In this document: one piece after another, positions 23,927 through 33,342 of the stretch
Layout of the letters: each line of letters opens with the position of its first letter
How positions within the stretch are numbered: position 1 is the first letter of the stretch
Assembly: GCF_012927265.1 (NCBI RefSeq)
Contig: NZ_JABBGF010000004.1
Span: forward strand, 1 to 64,000
DNA: 64,000 bases
Reading direction: 5' to 3'
DNA from: Chryseobacterium cheonjiense
GTDB taxonomy: Bacteria > Bacteroidota > Bacteroidia > Flavobacteriales > Weeksellaceae
The notes under the pieces: model-generated
The model's input: the letters and a program-made list of their open reading frames with translations, nothing else
Databases searched by the model: none
Told to the model about the DNA's origin: nothing
Translations under genes and position numbers: made by a program

Positions 23927-26095
23927 ATGTTTCAAGATGATAACACCCCGAAAATACCTTCATCCGGCAGAATATCTCCTGCTATGCAGTCTCCGCAGAA
24001 TATCAAAAAAATGGCTGAAGACCAGGCAGTAAATCAGGCAGCTGAAAAAATACAGGAGAAAACAAAAGGTCCTGTTGGTAACACCATACAGAAAATGTCT
24101 CAGGTTCAGGCTTACAATGGAGTTGTACAGGGCACTTCCGGAATGCTCCTCAATCAGAAGCTGCAGCCCAATGCCCCTACTCTGGTAGAAGATAAAGTAT
24201 GGTCTCAACAGCCGACTTCAAAAATACACAATGCCAAAGCCATTCCTGCCAGTCAGATCCAGGGAATAAACCGCGTTGTGAAACTGGATATTGTAGTCGA
24301 AGGAAAACCGGTAAAACATTTCAAACATTTCAGCCTTACACAAAGCGCATCCAGACATCATGATTTCAGTTTAATGCTTGCTCATGATACACTGGGAAAT
24401 GCCGAAAATCATAATCTTGAGGAAGCGCAGAGCTTTTTAGGAAAAAGAATTACCGTTACTTTCAAATATAAAGACGTAGAAGATGGTCCTGAAAGAAGTT
24501 TTGTAGGCGTTATTACGGAAGTTGGCTTCAGCCAGGAAAAAGGAAGTCTTGGAAATATCGTTCTTACAGGCAGCAGCCCTACTGTTCTTCTGGATGCCGC
24601 ACCACATATCCAGAGTTTTGGAGGTGCTCAGGAAATAAGTCTCAACAGTATTGCAGATCAGGTCATGAAAGAAGGACTCGGCAGCGGGAAATTTGATTTC
24701 AGGGTAGATGCGCAACATGGCAATCTTCCTTATAGCTCGCAATATGAAGAAACGCATTACAATTATCTGGCAAGAATTGCAGAAGCATACGGCGAGCAGT
24801 TTTACTATGACGGCGAAGTACTCCATTTCGGGAAACTTCCGCCACAGGAACAGCCGGTAAAACTCACCTACGGAAGCAGTGTTAATGATGTTAAGATCAG
24901 AATGAAAGCGCAGCACGTTAACCCAAGCTTCTATGGATATAACAGCAGCAAAAACGAAAAATTAACCACCGGAAGCTCAAAAATCACCCATACTTCAGAC
25001 ATCGCAAAACGGGCCTACGAAATCTCAGAGAAAACATTTACCACACCTTCATTGAGGGTAGCACCCATAAAAGCAGTTTCTTTTATGGATGTGGAAACTT
25101 CCCAGAAAGGAACTGCAGGAAGTAAGGCTTCAGATGTTTTTATTACCTCCGGTACAACAACAGTTCCGTTTCTTTATCCGGGCTGTATTGCAGATATTGA
25201 AATGCGGAAAACCGACAGCAATGAAACCTCATATTTTACCAAATTGATGATTACCGAAGTATATCATGAGGTCGACGGCAGAGGATATTATACAGGGAAA
25301 TTCGATGCAATTGCTTCAGATACAGGTTTTATACCCCGTCCGGAATTCCAGTCCCCGAAAGCAGATGCGCAGTTTGCCAAGGTAATTTCCAACACAGATC
25401 CTCTTAACCAGGGAAGAGTTCAGGTACAGTTTGACTGGCAGAACGGAGCTGCCACAACAGAATTTATCAGGGTAATGACTCCCGATGGTGGTGGCAGCGA
25501 AAAAGTTAGCAAAAACCGGGGATTTATGGCTGTCCCTGAAGTTGGAGATCAGGTAGTGGTAAACTTTGCGCACCAGCATCCGGACAGACCTTTCGTAATG
25601 GGAGGGATGTTCCACGGCGGAGTAGGCGGTGGTGGCGGCGCAGGAAATAATGTCAAAAGTTTAAGCAGCAAAAGCGGACATATCATCAGCCTCGACGATG
25701 GTGGCGGTATGACCGTAAGAGATAAAGATCAGAATACCGTTTTCCTTGACGGCGCAGGAAATATCAGCATCGACAGCAAGATTTCTATCGCTCTTACCTG
25801 CGGAAGCAGCTCGATTGTTATGGATAAAGACGGAAATATCATGATTAAAGGCAAGGAAATTATGGTTCAGGGAGATAATATAGGGATCGCAGGAACGGCG
25901 AGTATTGGAATAGGAGTAGGCCAGGAAGGCGGAAATCCCACTTCAGGAATTGGTATTGAACCTACAACTCTGGATGTAGGAACAACTACGCTCTCTATGG
26001 GTGCCAAAACAGAAGCCAACCTCAGCAGCGCAAAAATCAACATCGGTGGCGGAAGCGAAACCAATATCGTAAGCGGAACGGTAAAACTGAACTAA
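23927..26095 (+). CDS. tssI: VgrG spike protein (TssI), copy 2, with N-terminal extension
   Basis: A 722-aa protein. Its body parallels copy 1: THYNYLARIAEAYGEQFYYDGE, YGSSVNDVKIRMKAQH, DPLNQGRVQVQFDWQ and VVVNFAHQHPDRPFVMGGMFHGG. It adds about 100 residues at the N-terminus (MFQDDNTPKIPSSGRISPAM... with Gln/Lys-rich helical sequence) before the shared GINRVVKLDIVVEGK segment. It also has a longer Gly/Ser-rich beta-helix tail with repeats such as GIAGTASIGIGVGQEG. The N-terminal extension is unusual for VgrG and may be an adaptor or docking segment. The TPR gene follows 10 nt later, then the Rhs gene, so this spike probably carries the Rhs effector. Confidence 0.92.
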   Translation: MFQDDNTPKIPSSGRISPAMQSPQNIKKMAEDQAVNQAAEKIQEKTKGPVGNTIQKMSQVQAYNGVVQGTSGMLLNQKLQPNAPTLVEDKVWSQQPTSKIHNAKAIPASQIQGINRVVKLDIVVEGKPVKHFKHFSLTQSASRHHDFSLMLAHDTLGNAENHNLEEAQSFLGKRITVTFKYKDVEDGPERSFVGVITEVGFSQEKGSLGNIVLTGSSPTVLLDAAPHIQSFGGAQEISLNSIADQVMKEGLGSGKFDFRVDAQHGNLPYSSQYEETHYNYLARIAEAYGEQFYYDGEVLHFGKLPPQEQPVKLTYGSSVNDVKIRMKAQHVNPSFYGYNSSKNEKLTTGSSKITHTSDIAKRAYEISEKTFTTPSLRVAPIKAVSFMDVETSQKGTAGSKASDVFITSGTTTVPFLYPGCIADIEMRKTDSNETSYFTKLMITEVYHEVDGRGYYTGKFDAIASDTGFIPRPEFQSPKADAQFAKVISNTDPLNQGRVQVQFDWQNGAATTEFIRVMTPDGGGSEKVSKNRGFMAVPEVGDQVVVNFAHQHPDRPFVMGGMFHGGVGGGGGAGNNVKSLSSKSGHIISLDDGGGMTVRDKDQNTVFLDGAGNISIDSKISIALTCGSSSIVMDKDGNIMIKGKEIMVQGDNIGIAGTASIGIGVGQEGGNPTSGIGIEPTTLDVGTTTLSMGAKTEANLSSAKINIGGGSETNIVSGTVKLN

Positions 26096-26105
26096 TGTAA
26101 ATACG

Positions 26106-27365
26106 ATGAACCCGGTAGATTTAGAATTGGTTAAACTAAAAAGAAAGTGGCAGCAGGTCGTTAAAAGCAACCCGGAAAAACCTATGCTCATAGCCTTAGG
26201 TGAAAAACATGAAACTGATCTTTTCGATGGGTTTATCAAGTCACGATTATCAGAAGATTATGACGGTGAAGATATTTTTCTTGTTCACTATCAGGAATTT
26301 AACGGGATGAATTCTTTTGGGCAGGCTTTATGGGAAGAGTGGAAAGAATATTATGAAATGCTTGAGAAAAGTGAAGAAGACATTCCGCATTGGGAATTGA
26401 ATTTTACCGATCATCAATTTAAGACCGATGCATATAAAGCTTTTTTTCCGTTGCTAGACCTAAAGAAAAACTTTTCCAATATTAAAAATTCGCAGATCTT
26501 TTTGTACATCGCTCCGGTAATAATCAGTGACATTACAGAACTATCTATCTGGATCAAAGAATGGTGCAGCCTTTCTGAAAACTCAGGAGTTCAGGATATT
26601 AAGATTGTATGGGCAGAACATCATACATATAAAACTTTACCCGAAAATTCTTCAGCGCATAGTTTCAGGGTTGAGGTAGATATCCATCAGCTGATGCAGA
26701 ATACGGCAGCCCACACCAACAGGAAAAAAAACAGCGCCGATACTGATTTTCAGCAACAGATTCTGATTGCTAGTAATCACTTAAGCAAAGGAAGATTCCG
26801 GGAAGCTGAATTCGCTCTTAACAAAGCTGTAAAACTGGCTGGAGAACAAAAGAATAAGCAAGGTGAAATTTCCGCCTATTTTATGTTAACACAGGCTTAT
26901 ATCGCCAATAAGAAAAAAGAAAAAACAGAAGATACGTTCCGGAAAATATTGGAAGAAGTAGAACCCGATTCACCATTGGAAATACAGATGTATATGAATT
27001 ACGGAAGTTATTGCCTGGGAAATTCTAAAAAAGCAAAAGCAGAAAAAGCATTTGAAAAAGCCGCCGAAGTAGCGTTGAAAATCGGGGAATATGCCATGGC
27101 TATCGAGTGTTACAGAATTATCGGAACATTGAATGACAGTCTTCTAAGCAAAGATAAAATGATCGAATATTTCGAAAAATGTATAGAAATAGCAAGATCT
27201 ATGGAACCGTCATCAAGAGCATCAAGCAGTCTGAAGTTCGTTGCTTCCATGTTGTTGATCAAATACGAAGGGGATACAGAAAAGAAAACAGCACTGGATC
27301 ATGAAATGAAAAATTACTTTGGTGAAGGCTGGATAGTAAATGTCGAAAAACCAAAATATGATTAA
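26106..27365 (+). CDS. TPR-containing putative effector adaptor
   Basis: A 419-aa cytoplasmic protein. The first 200 residues form a domain I do not recognise (KPMLIALGEKHETDLFDGFI..., then IAPVIISDITELSIWI, then DIKIVWAEHHTYKTLP). Residues about 215-390 are helical repeats with TPR character (ASNHLSKGRFREAEFALNKAVKLA, AYFMLTQAYIANKKKEKTEDTFRKI, AEKAFEKAAEVALKIGEYAMAIECY). It sits between vgrG copy 2 and the Rhs gene with a 10-nt gap upstream. T6SS cargo often needs an adaptor or chaperone encoded exactly there (as with DUF1795 or DUF4123 proteins elsewhere), so an Rhs-loading role is inferred. The TPR call is moderately firm. Confidence 0.6.
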   Translation: MNPVDLELVKLKRKWQQVVKSNPEKPMLIALGEKHETDLFDGFIKSRLSEDYDGEDIFLVHYQEFNGMNSFGQALWEEWKEYYEMLEKSEEDIPHWELNFTDHQFKTDAYKAFFPLLDLKKNFSNIKNSQIFLYIAPVIISDITELSIWIKEWCSLSENSGVQDIKIVWAEHHTYKTLPENSSAHSFRVEVDIHQLMQNTAAHTNRKKNSADTDFQQQILIASNHLSKGRFREAEFALNKAVKLAGEQKNKQGEISAYFMLTQAYIANKKKEKTEDTFRKILEEVEPDSPLEIQMYMNYGSYCLGNSKKAKAEKAFEKAAEVALKIGEYAMAIECYRIIGTLNDSLLSKDKMIEYFEKCIEIARSMEPSSRASSSLKFVASMLLIKYEGDTEKKTALDHEMKNYFGEGWIVNVEKPKYD

Positions 27366-27452
27366 TTCTTAGAAATTTTACTTAACATCTTGAGTAGTTC
27401 TTAACAGTTTAAATAAAATCTGCGATTAATTTAATACCAAATCACAAATATC

Positions 27453-30400
27453 ATGGCAGATCAGAATAAAATAAAAAAAATAAAGGTTGCGAAGCCAGAT
27501 ATGAATCCTGACCGATCCGTGAGGGTGAATGCGGATGTAACATCATTCAGCACAGAAAAAACGACACAGGGCTGGAAAAACGGAATGAAAAATAATTTCG
27601 AATCTCTGAATCCTGTATCAATGGCCAAATCGGTAGCAGGCCAAGAAGGCGAACAGCCGCAATCAGGCGGAAGTGGCGGAGGAGGAGAAACTTCGGTAAC
27701 AGCAAAAAATGCAGCACCACAAAGTAAAGTGAAATTGATTAAAGTTAATACTCCGGCAATTACACCCACTGCAGTTCAGCACACCAGTAAACATTTTGAT
27801 ATCGTTCTCGCCATTGATATCCACTGGACACTGATCCCGCCACCACCTTCATTCATGCTCATTCCGCTGCCATTGCCGCATCCTTTCATTGGGATCGTTT
27901 TCGATGTGATGGATTATATTAAGTTTACCATCCCGATACCGCAGTTTATCAGAAATTTAAAGCCCGATCTTCCGGAGGGAATTCCGATGGGAGGTTCCAT
28001 ATACGTTCACGGCAGACATAAAGCAACCACTACTACCAGCGTCATGGGAGTAGTGATCCCATTCCGGCATGTTACTTCTCTTATCCCGGTATATATGATT
28101 CCTTTTCCCCAGGAAGCACCACACGAAGGGGAAGTATATTATGGAGCACAAACGGTCTTGGGGCAGGGAAGTAAAATGAGCGGAAACCAGCCACAGCAGG
28201 TTCTTACCTGTATGGGATTGCCCTTCGGGATGACCATGCTTCCTGCTATGCCCGATAAACCTAAAAAAAATCCATTGGCCTATTTTGCGTTTTATAATAA
28301 TTTTTCAAGTTTGTATATTCAGATCAATACAGGAGGGCCCGTTCTTGTGGGGGGAGCGTTTGTTCCGCATGTATATACGCCCGGCGAAATGCTCATGCGT
28401 TTTGCAGGAATGGCTCTAATGAGAGGCCTTACCAAAAGCCTGGGAAAAGGAGTTACGAAATTCAACCATTTTCTGCAGGGAAAATTCGGTAAAAACAACC
28501 CTGTTTCAAAAGCATTATGTAAAGTTGGCCTGGAACCGGTAAATTTTGCTTCCGGAGCCATGCTGTTCGAATGGGATGATTTTAAAATTGATGCAGGAAC
28601 ACCTTTGGAATGGACAAATGTCTGGTACAGCGACAGACCTTATACAGAAGGAATTTTAGGAAACGGAATTTTTAATTCTCATGATCTTTATATTGTTCCG
28701 GACGAAGAAGATGAGGTTGCAGCATGGATTCATCCTGAAGAATTGCAGCCGATGCCGGTACCTGTTCCGCAAATCGGGGAAAAATTAACTTACTACAGAA
28801 GTCAGAAAATCTGGCAGTACCGCCCGAGTGACAGCATTTGGATTATCAGAAAAGGAACGGATATATATACTTACAGACGTTTTCATCATCACACGGAAGG
28901 AAGCATTTTTAAATTGATTAAAATCGAATACGGCGACGGAACGGTCCGGGAATATGATTATGAAAGCAATCATGTTGTTCTGAAAAATATCAAAGATGCT
29001 AAAAGCGGTTTTTCAATTGAAACCATTATTCATCCTGAGCTTAAAAAGATTACGGAAGTTTATTATTGCTATAAAAACCGGAAAGATCTTCAGGTCCGTT
29101 ATCAATATGATGAAAGAGGAAATCTTACCCATGTATGGGATATGCACAATAAAGCGATCATTTTCGAATATGATGAGCAAAACAGGGTGATCCGGAGAAC
29201 CAACAGAAATGGAATGAGCTATCACTGGGAATATGATAATAAGGACAGGGTCGTTCACACGAAAGGTTCAGACGGTTTTATGGAGGGATTTGTACAATAC
29301 AATGATGAAGAAAGCTTTACCGAAGTTATATATCCAAGACAAAATAACAAAACAGAAAGATATTATTACGATGAAGACCTTTTGGTTTACAAGCAGGTAG
29401 ATGGAGAAGGCGGTGAAACCTGGTACGATTATACTTCCCACAGCGAATTAAAAATGATAGGAACTCCTGAAGGGAGAGTTCAGGGATATACCTACGATGA
29501 ATGGGGAAATATTAAAACGTTTCATAAAGCGGACGGGGAAGAATACCACTATCAGTATGACGAATTTGGACAGATAAATGCCCGTTTTTCGCCTTCAGGT
29601 ACCTCAGAAATATGGAATTATGATGAAGAAGGAAGATTATTAAACTATACGGATACTGCTGAAGAAACTGTTTTTTATGAATATTTTCAGGATGAAAAAC
29701 TTCCGATAAAAATTACGAAACACGAGCTGGAAACCAATCTGGAATATAATCAGAGAGCTCAGCTGGTAAGGCTTACTGATACTCTCGGAAACGAACAGTT
29801 CTGGAAATATGATGATTACGGAAGACTGTTGCTGTTCAGTCCGAGGCCTTTACACAAAACCTCATGGAAAAGAGATAAAATGGGAAGGGTAATTGAGGTC
29901 AATGAACAGGGAGAATTGCCTTTACAACTTCGTTATGATGCTTATGATCTTCCCGTCTATGCCACAGACGGAAAAGCAGAATGGCTGATGAGTTATACAC
30001 CGATGGGAAGCTTAAAAAGGCAGGTTCGCAGAAATGCTTTAACCTTTAAAAAAGAAGAAACTCTCTTTTTCGGCTATAATGCTTATGAAAACCTCATGAG
30101 TATTACTAATGAGAAAGGCGAAGTATATCATTTTGAAAGAAATAACAAAAACGAAATAATCGGTGAAACCGGTTTCGACGGACAACGGAAATTCTTTATC
30201 AGAGACAAGGACGGCCTCATTACCCAAAGCCGAAAACCGGACGGTAAAAATATTTTTTACGAATATGATTTAGGCGGAAGATTAACCCAGATCCATTATC
30301 CCGACGGAACCTGGGAAGCCTATCAGTACGATACCTCAGGAATGTTGATAAAAGCTGATAATGAAAACAGCAGCGTAAGTTTTCAAAGAAACAAATTAGG

Positions 30401-32201
30401 TCTGGTTACTGTTGAAAAACAGGGACAACATTCTATAAACTATGAGTATGACGATAAAGGAAATCTCATCAGATTAAACAGCAGTTTGGGCGCAGAAATA
30501 GACTACTCATATAATGATTTCGGACAGCTCAAAACTGTTCAAGCCATTACCAAAGATATTTATCAGCCTTGGAAGATGGATTTGAATGTCAGCAGTGATG
30601 CCAAAATATTTTCCCGTAAAATGACCGGAGGTATTGAAAGTATATTTGAGTTTGATCATGTTGGTATGCCAATAAATCAGAAAGTTACGGTCAATAAAAA
30701 AAACACAACTTTCCATAAAGAATATCATTGGGCACCCGGAAGCCGGTTGTTACAGATTTTAGATCGGGTTACAGGCGGAAAAACAAGATTCGATTATGAT
30801 GCCTTCGGAAGCCTTGTTGCAGCAGAATATTCAAATGGTGATATCCAATACAAAAGCCCCGATGAAACCGGCTGTATCTACGAAAGTCCCAAAAGAACCG
30901 ACCGTATTTATGATAAAGGCGGAAAGTTAATGCGCGATAAAAACTGGTTTTATCATTACGATGAAGAAGGAAATCTGTTATTGAAAAGTAAAAGGCCAAT
31001 CAATGACGTAAGAACAGATCATGAAAAAGAAGAAAACGCTCACCCTTACTATAAAACGATCGCAGAAGACTGGCTGCAAATGCACAAACGGCGCGATGAA
31101 AATGACTTACCGGATGTTAATAAAAATTCTCCTGACCCTATTCAAAATCCCGAATGGCAATCCGGTGACTGGGCCTATTGCTGGAACGCCAACGGGATGC
31201 TGGGTAAAGTAAAACGACCGGACGGAAAAGAAATCAGTTTTGAATATGATGCTCTGGGAAGAAGAACTTCAAAAATTGGAAACAAAAAAATAACGCGGTA
31301 TATTTGGGATGGTAACATTCTCTTACATGAATGGAGTTATGACCGTAATGATGAACCGAAAACCCTTGTAGATGATGACGGAAACAGAATTGTGGAAAAA
31401 GAAAAGGCTGAAAATGTTGTAACGTGGATATACGAAGCAGATTCATTCATTCCTAGAGCCAAAATAATGAATGGCAGAATGTTTACGATCATATCAGATT
31501 ATATAGGAAATCCCATGCAGTGCTTTGATGAAGAAGGAGTAATGATATGGGAAAGAGAACTGAATATTTACGGCGATATCAAAACTGAAAAAGGTGGAGA
31601 TAATTTTATCCCGTTTCGTTATCAGGGACAATATTATGATGAAGAAATTGAGCTTTGTTATAATAGATTTCGTTATTACGATACAAAAAGCGGTCATTAT
31701 ATAAGTCAAGACCCAATTGGTTTAAGAGGAGGATTACCCAACTTTTATGGTTATGTGGTAGATCCAAACAAATTTATCGATGTCTTTGGGTTGGAACACG
31801 GCTTGGGAGCTGAATTAGTGCGCGGCGGAAAAACAATTTTTTCTGATGATTATACCAGTGGCGGTGAAAAAGGTGGCGGAAGACTCAATCAGCAGGAAGC
31901 TTTATTAACACATACGGAAAGAAAATTTCTCAATGATATAGACGGAATGGTGAAACCGGGAGATCACTTAAAAATGACGGGAGAACTAAACCCTTGTCGT
32001 CCGGGATGTCAACCGGCCATTCGTGATTTTGTACATGCAAAAGGAGTAACTGCCGAGTACACAGCTTCTTCCACCGGGAAGGTCTACAAATGGCAAAGGC
32101 TCGATAACAGATTTGTATTACAAACCGAAATTGATGTCAATGGAAAAGCAACAACCTATAAATATAATATTCTTAAAAGAAAGAGAACTAAATATAAGTA
32201 A
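27453..32201 (+). CDS. Rhs polymorphic toxin with PAAR-like N-terminus and deaminase-like C-terminal tip
   Basis: A 1582-aa protein. Residues about 100-330 hold hydrophobic, Pro-rich and PAAR-like segments (IPMGGSIYVHGRHKATTTTS, LTCMGLPFG) that fit T6SS spike docking. Residues about 350-1440 carry Rhs/YD repeats (RYQYDERGNLTHVWD, FEYDALGRRTSK) forming a cocoon, ended by the core motif RFRYYDTKSGHYISQDPIGLRGGLPNFYGYV. The variable tip (about 1449-1582) contains HTE (His1487, Glu1489) and NPCRPGC (Cys1515, Cys1519), a plausible zinc site of the nucleic-acid/nucleotide deaminase superfamily. The spacing is CX3C rather than the usual CX2C, so the enzyme type is tentative. The stop overlaps the next start (TAATG). 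Confidence 0.85.
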   Translation: MADQNKIKKIKVAKPDMNPDRSVRVNADVTSFSTEKTTQGWKNGMKNNFESLNPVSMAKSVAGQEGEQPQSGGSGGGGETSVTAKNAAPQSKVKLIKVNTPAITPTAVQHTSKHFDIVLAIDIHWTLIPPPPSFMLIPLPLPHPFIGIVFDVMDYIKFTIPIPQFIRNLKPDLPEGIPMGGSIYVHGRHKATTTTSVMGVVIPFRHVTSLIPVYMIPFPQEAPHEGEVYYGAQTVLGQGSKMSGNQPQQVLTCMGLPFGMTMLPAMPDKPKKNPLAYFAFYNNFSSLYIQINTGGPVLVGGAFVPHVYTPGEMLMRFAGMALMRGLTKSLGKGVTKFNHFLQGKFGKNNPVSKALCKVGLEPVNFASGAMLFEWDDFKIDAGTPLEWTNVWYSDRPYTEGILGNGIFNSHDLYIVPDEEDEVAAWIHPEELQPMPVPVPQIGEKLTYYRSQKIWQYRPSDSIWIIRKGTDIYTYRRFHHHTEGSIFKLIKIEYGDGTVREYDYESNHVVLKNIKDAKSGFSIETIIHPELKKITEVYYCYKNRKDLQVRYQYDERGNLTHVWDMHNKAIIFEYDEQNRVIRRTNRNGMSYHWEYDNKDRVVHTKGSDGFMEGFVQYNDEESFTEVIYPRQNNKTERYYYDEDLLVYKQVDGEGGETWYDYTSHSELKMIGTPEGRVQGYTYDEWGNIKTFHKADGEEYHYQYDEFGQINARFSPSGTSEIWNYDEEGRLLNYTDTAEETVFYEYFQDEKLPIKITKHELETNLEYNQRAQLVRLTDTLGNEQFWKYDDYGRLLLFSPRPLHKTSWKRDKMGRVIEVNEQGELPLQLRYDAYDLPVYATDGKAEWLMSYTPMGSLKRQVRRNALTFKKEETLFFGYNAYENLMSITNEKGEVYHFERNNKNEIIGETGFDGQRKFFIRDKDGLITQSRKPDGKNIFYEYDLGGRLTQIHYPDGTWEAYQYDTSGMLIKADNENSSVSFQRNKLGLVTVEKQGQHSINYEYDDKGNLIRLNSSLGAEIDYSYNDFGQLKTVQAITKDIYQPWKMDLNVSSDAKIFSRKMTGGIESIFEFDHVGMPINQKVTVNKKNTTFHKEYHWAPGSRLLQILDRVTGGKTRFDYDAFGSLVAAEYSNGDIQYKSPDETGCIYESPKRTDRIYDKGGKLMRDKNWFYHYDEEGNLLLKSKRPINDVRTDHEKEENAHPYYKTIAEDWLQMHKRRDENDLPDVNKNSPDPIQNPEWQSGDWAYCWNANGMLGKVKRPDGKEISFEYDALGRRTSKIGNKKITRYIWDGNILLHEWSYDRNDEPKTLVDDDGNRIVEKEKAENVVTWIYEADSFIPRAKIMNGRMFTIISDYIGNPMQCFDEEGVMIWERELNIYGDIKTEKGGDNFIPFRYQGQYYDEEIELCYNRFRYYDTKSGHYISQDPIGLRGGLPNFYGYVVDPNKFIDVFGLEHGLGAELVRGGKTIFSDDYTSGGEKGGGRLNQQEALLTHTERKFLNDIDGMVKPGDHLKMTGELNPCRPGCQPAIRDFVHAKGVTAEYTASSTGKVYKWQRLDNRFVLQTEIDVNGKATTYKYNILKRKRTKYK

Positions 32202-32620
32202 TGAGCACATTTAAAAATTTAAAATTAGAAGACGAGATAGTAACAGGAATCTATGATTTTCAGGGAAAAGATATTGCTGTGGAATTTGATTTGGAAGAAG
32301 ATGATCTCACAATGGAAGATTTTTCAGAATTAATAAAAGATTCCGAAAATTGGATAGAAAGCTTCTCCAATGAAAATCTGAATACATTGAAATCTGAGAT
32401 CGCAAAAGAATTAACCGATTCAGCCTACGCGGGTTTATCTCATAAAGTTTCGGAAGAAGATTACAAAAATTTGGAAGCGGAATTAATGCTTAAAGAAATA
32501 CATTTCTTTCCCGAAGAAGTAATCTCACTGATTCTTGAGGCCAAAAAAGAATATCCCGATATGGATATTTACTGTCAGATTAATAAGCAATTTGAAATAG
32601 AAGACCTGATGGTTGAATAG
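32201..32620 (+). CDS. Acidic small protein, cognate immunity candidate for the Rhs toxin
   Basis: A 139-aa, strongly acidic protein with no signal peptide (FDLEEDDLTMEDFSELIKDSENWIESF). Its ATG shares one base with the toxin stop codon (TAATG), so the two are translationally coupled. Cytoplasmic location and negative charge fit an inhibitor of a basic nucleic-acid-acting tip (the toxin ends KRKRTKYK). The family was not recognised. The immunity role is inferred from position, charge and coupling. Confidence 0.7.
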   Translation: MSTFKNLKLEDEIVTGIYDFQGKDIAVEFDLEEDDLTMEDFSELIKDSENWIESFSNENLNTLKSEIAKELTDSAYAGLSHKVSEEDYKNLEAELMLKEIHFFPEEVISLILEAKKEYPDMDIYCQINKQFEIEDLMVE

Positions 32621-32710
32621 CCGGCAAAATCCAAAAAGTTAATAAATGTTATAAATTATCATCCATGCGCAAAATTTATTACCTTTAATATCATTTAAAA
32701 ATAATAAAGT

Positions 32711-33061
32711 ATGGAAGCGTACAATTTTGAAACGGCAATCAAACCCTTTTTTTGGGTAGCCTCAGAAAAGACTTTTTCAGTATGTTTAAATGCAGGAACC
32801 TACAAACCCGAAATTTTCGAATGGCGAAAAGATGAAGGCTTCGAAGGCAACGGATACGATTGGGCCTCACTGGCGAAAGTTTTCGTAGAAGAAAAAAGAC
32901 CCGATCTTGCAGATGAAATCAAATTTGATCCAGAAGCCGACATGTTTTGTGCCTATTCCAACAACCCGGAACGCTTAAAAGAATTTGTAACGGACTTTAA
33001 AAAAACCTGTGAAGATGAAATACAGATTCAGGACCTCTTCCTGAAAGCAGAAATAGATTAA
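32711..33061 (+). CDS. Imm51-family immunity protein
   Basis: A 116-aa protein. FFWVASEKTFSVCLNAGTYKPEIFEWRK followed by GFEGNGYDWASLAKVF and FDPEADMFCAYS is the signature I associate with Imm51, a polymorphic-toxin immunity family. There is no matching toxin next to it: the Rhs gene is followed by its own coupled partner, and this gene lies 90 nt further on with its own likely TACCTTTA promoter. It may be an orphan immunity gene left from a replaced toxin tip, or protection against neighbours. It is followed by a terminator. Confidence 0.72.
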   Translation: MEAYNFETAIKPFFWVASEKTFSVCLNAGTYKPEIFEWRKDEGFEGNGYDWASLAKVFVEEKRPDLADEIKFDPEADMFCAYSNNPERLKEFVTDFKKTCEDEIQIQDLFLKAEID

Positions 33062-33065
33062 AATG

Positions 33066-33090
33066 AAAGGCCTCTGTGAGGTCTTTTTTT
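33066..33090 (+). terminator. Terminator after the Imm51 gene
   Basis: AGGCCTC pairs with GAGGTCT (one G-U) around TGT and is followed by a run of T. This marks the right end of the T6SS region. The DNA from here to 33342 is AT-rich without a recognised signal. Confidence 0.75.
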
Positions 33091-33342
33091 ATGTAATACA
33101 AGATTTGTAAAATCAGATATATTCATTATTTATTAAATCTTAGAGCCTGTAAATGCTACGCAGTAATTTTTATAGCTTTTTTTAAATTTTCTAAATTAAA
33201 TAAAACTTTATTGTTTTTAAACTTAAACCAAATATATATTACAGAAGTGAAATACCTTGATAAACGAAGTGGCTTTAAAATATTTTGTCAACATCCCGAA
33301 TAAATTCAATAAGTTTGCAACAGCTTTCCCAAAAATACCGCC

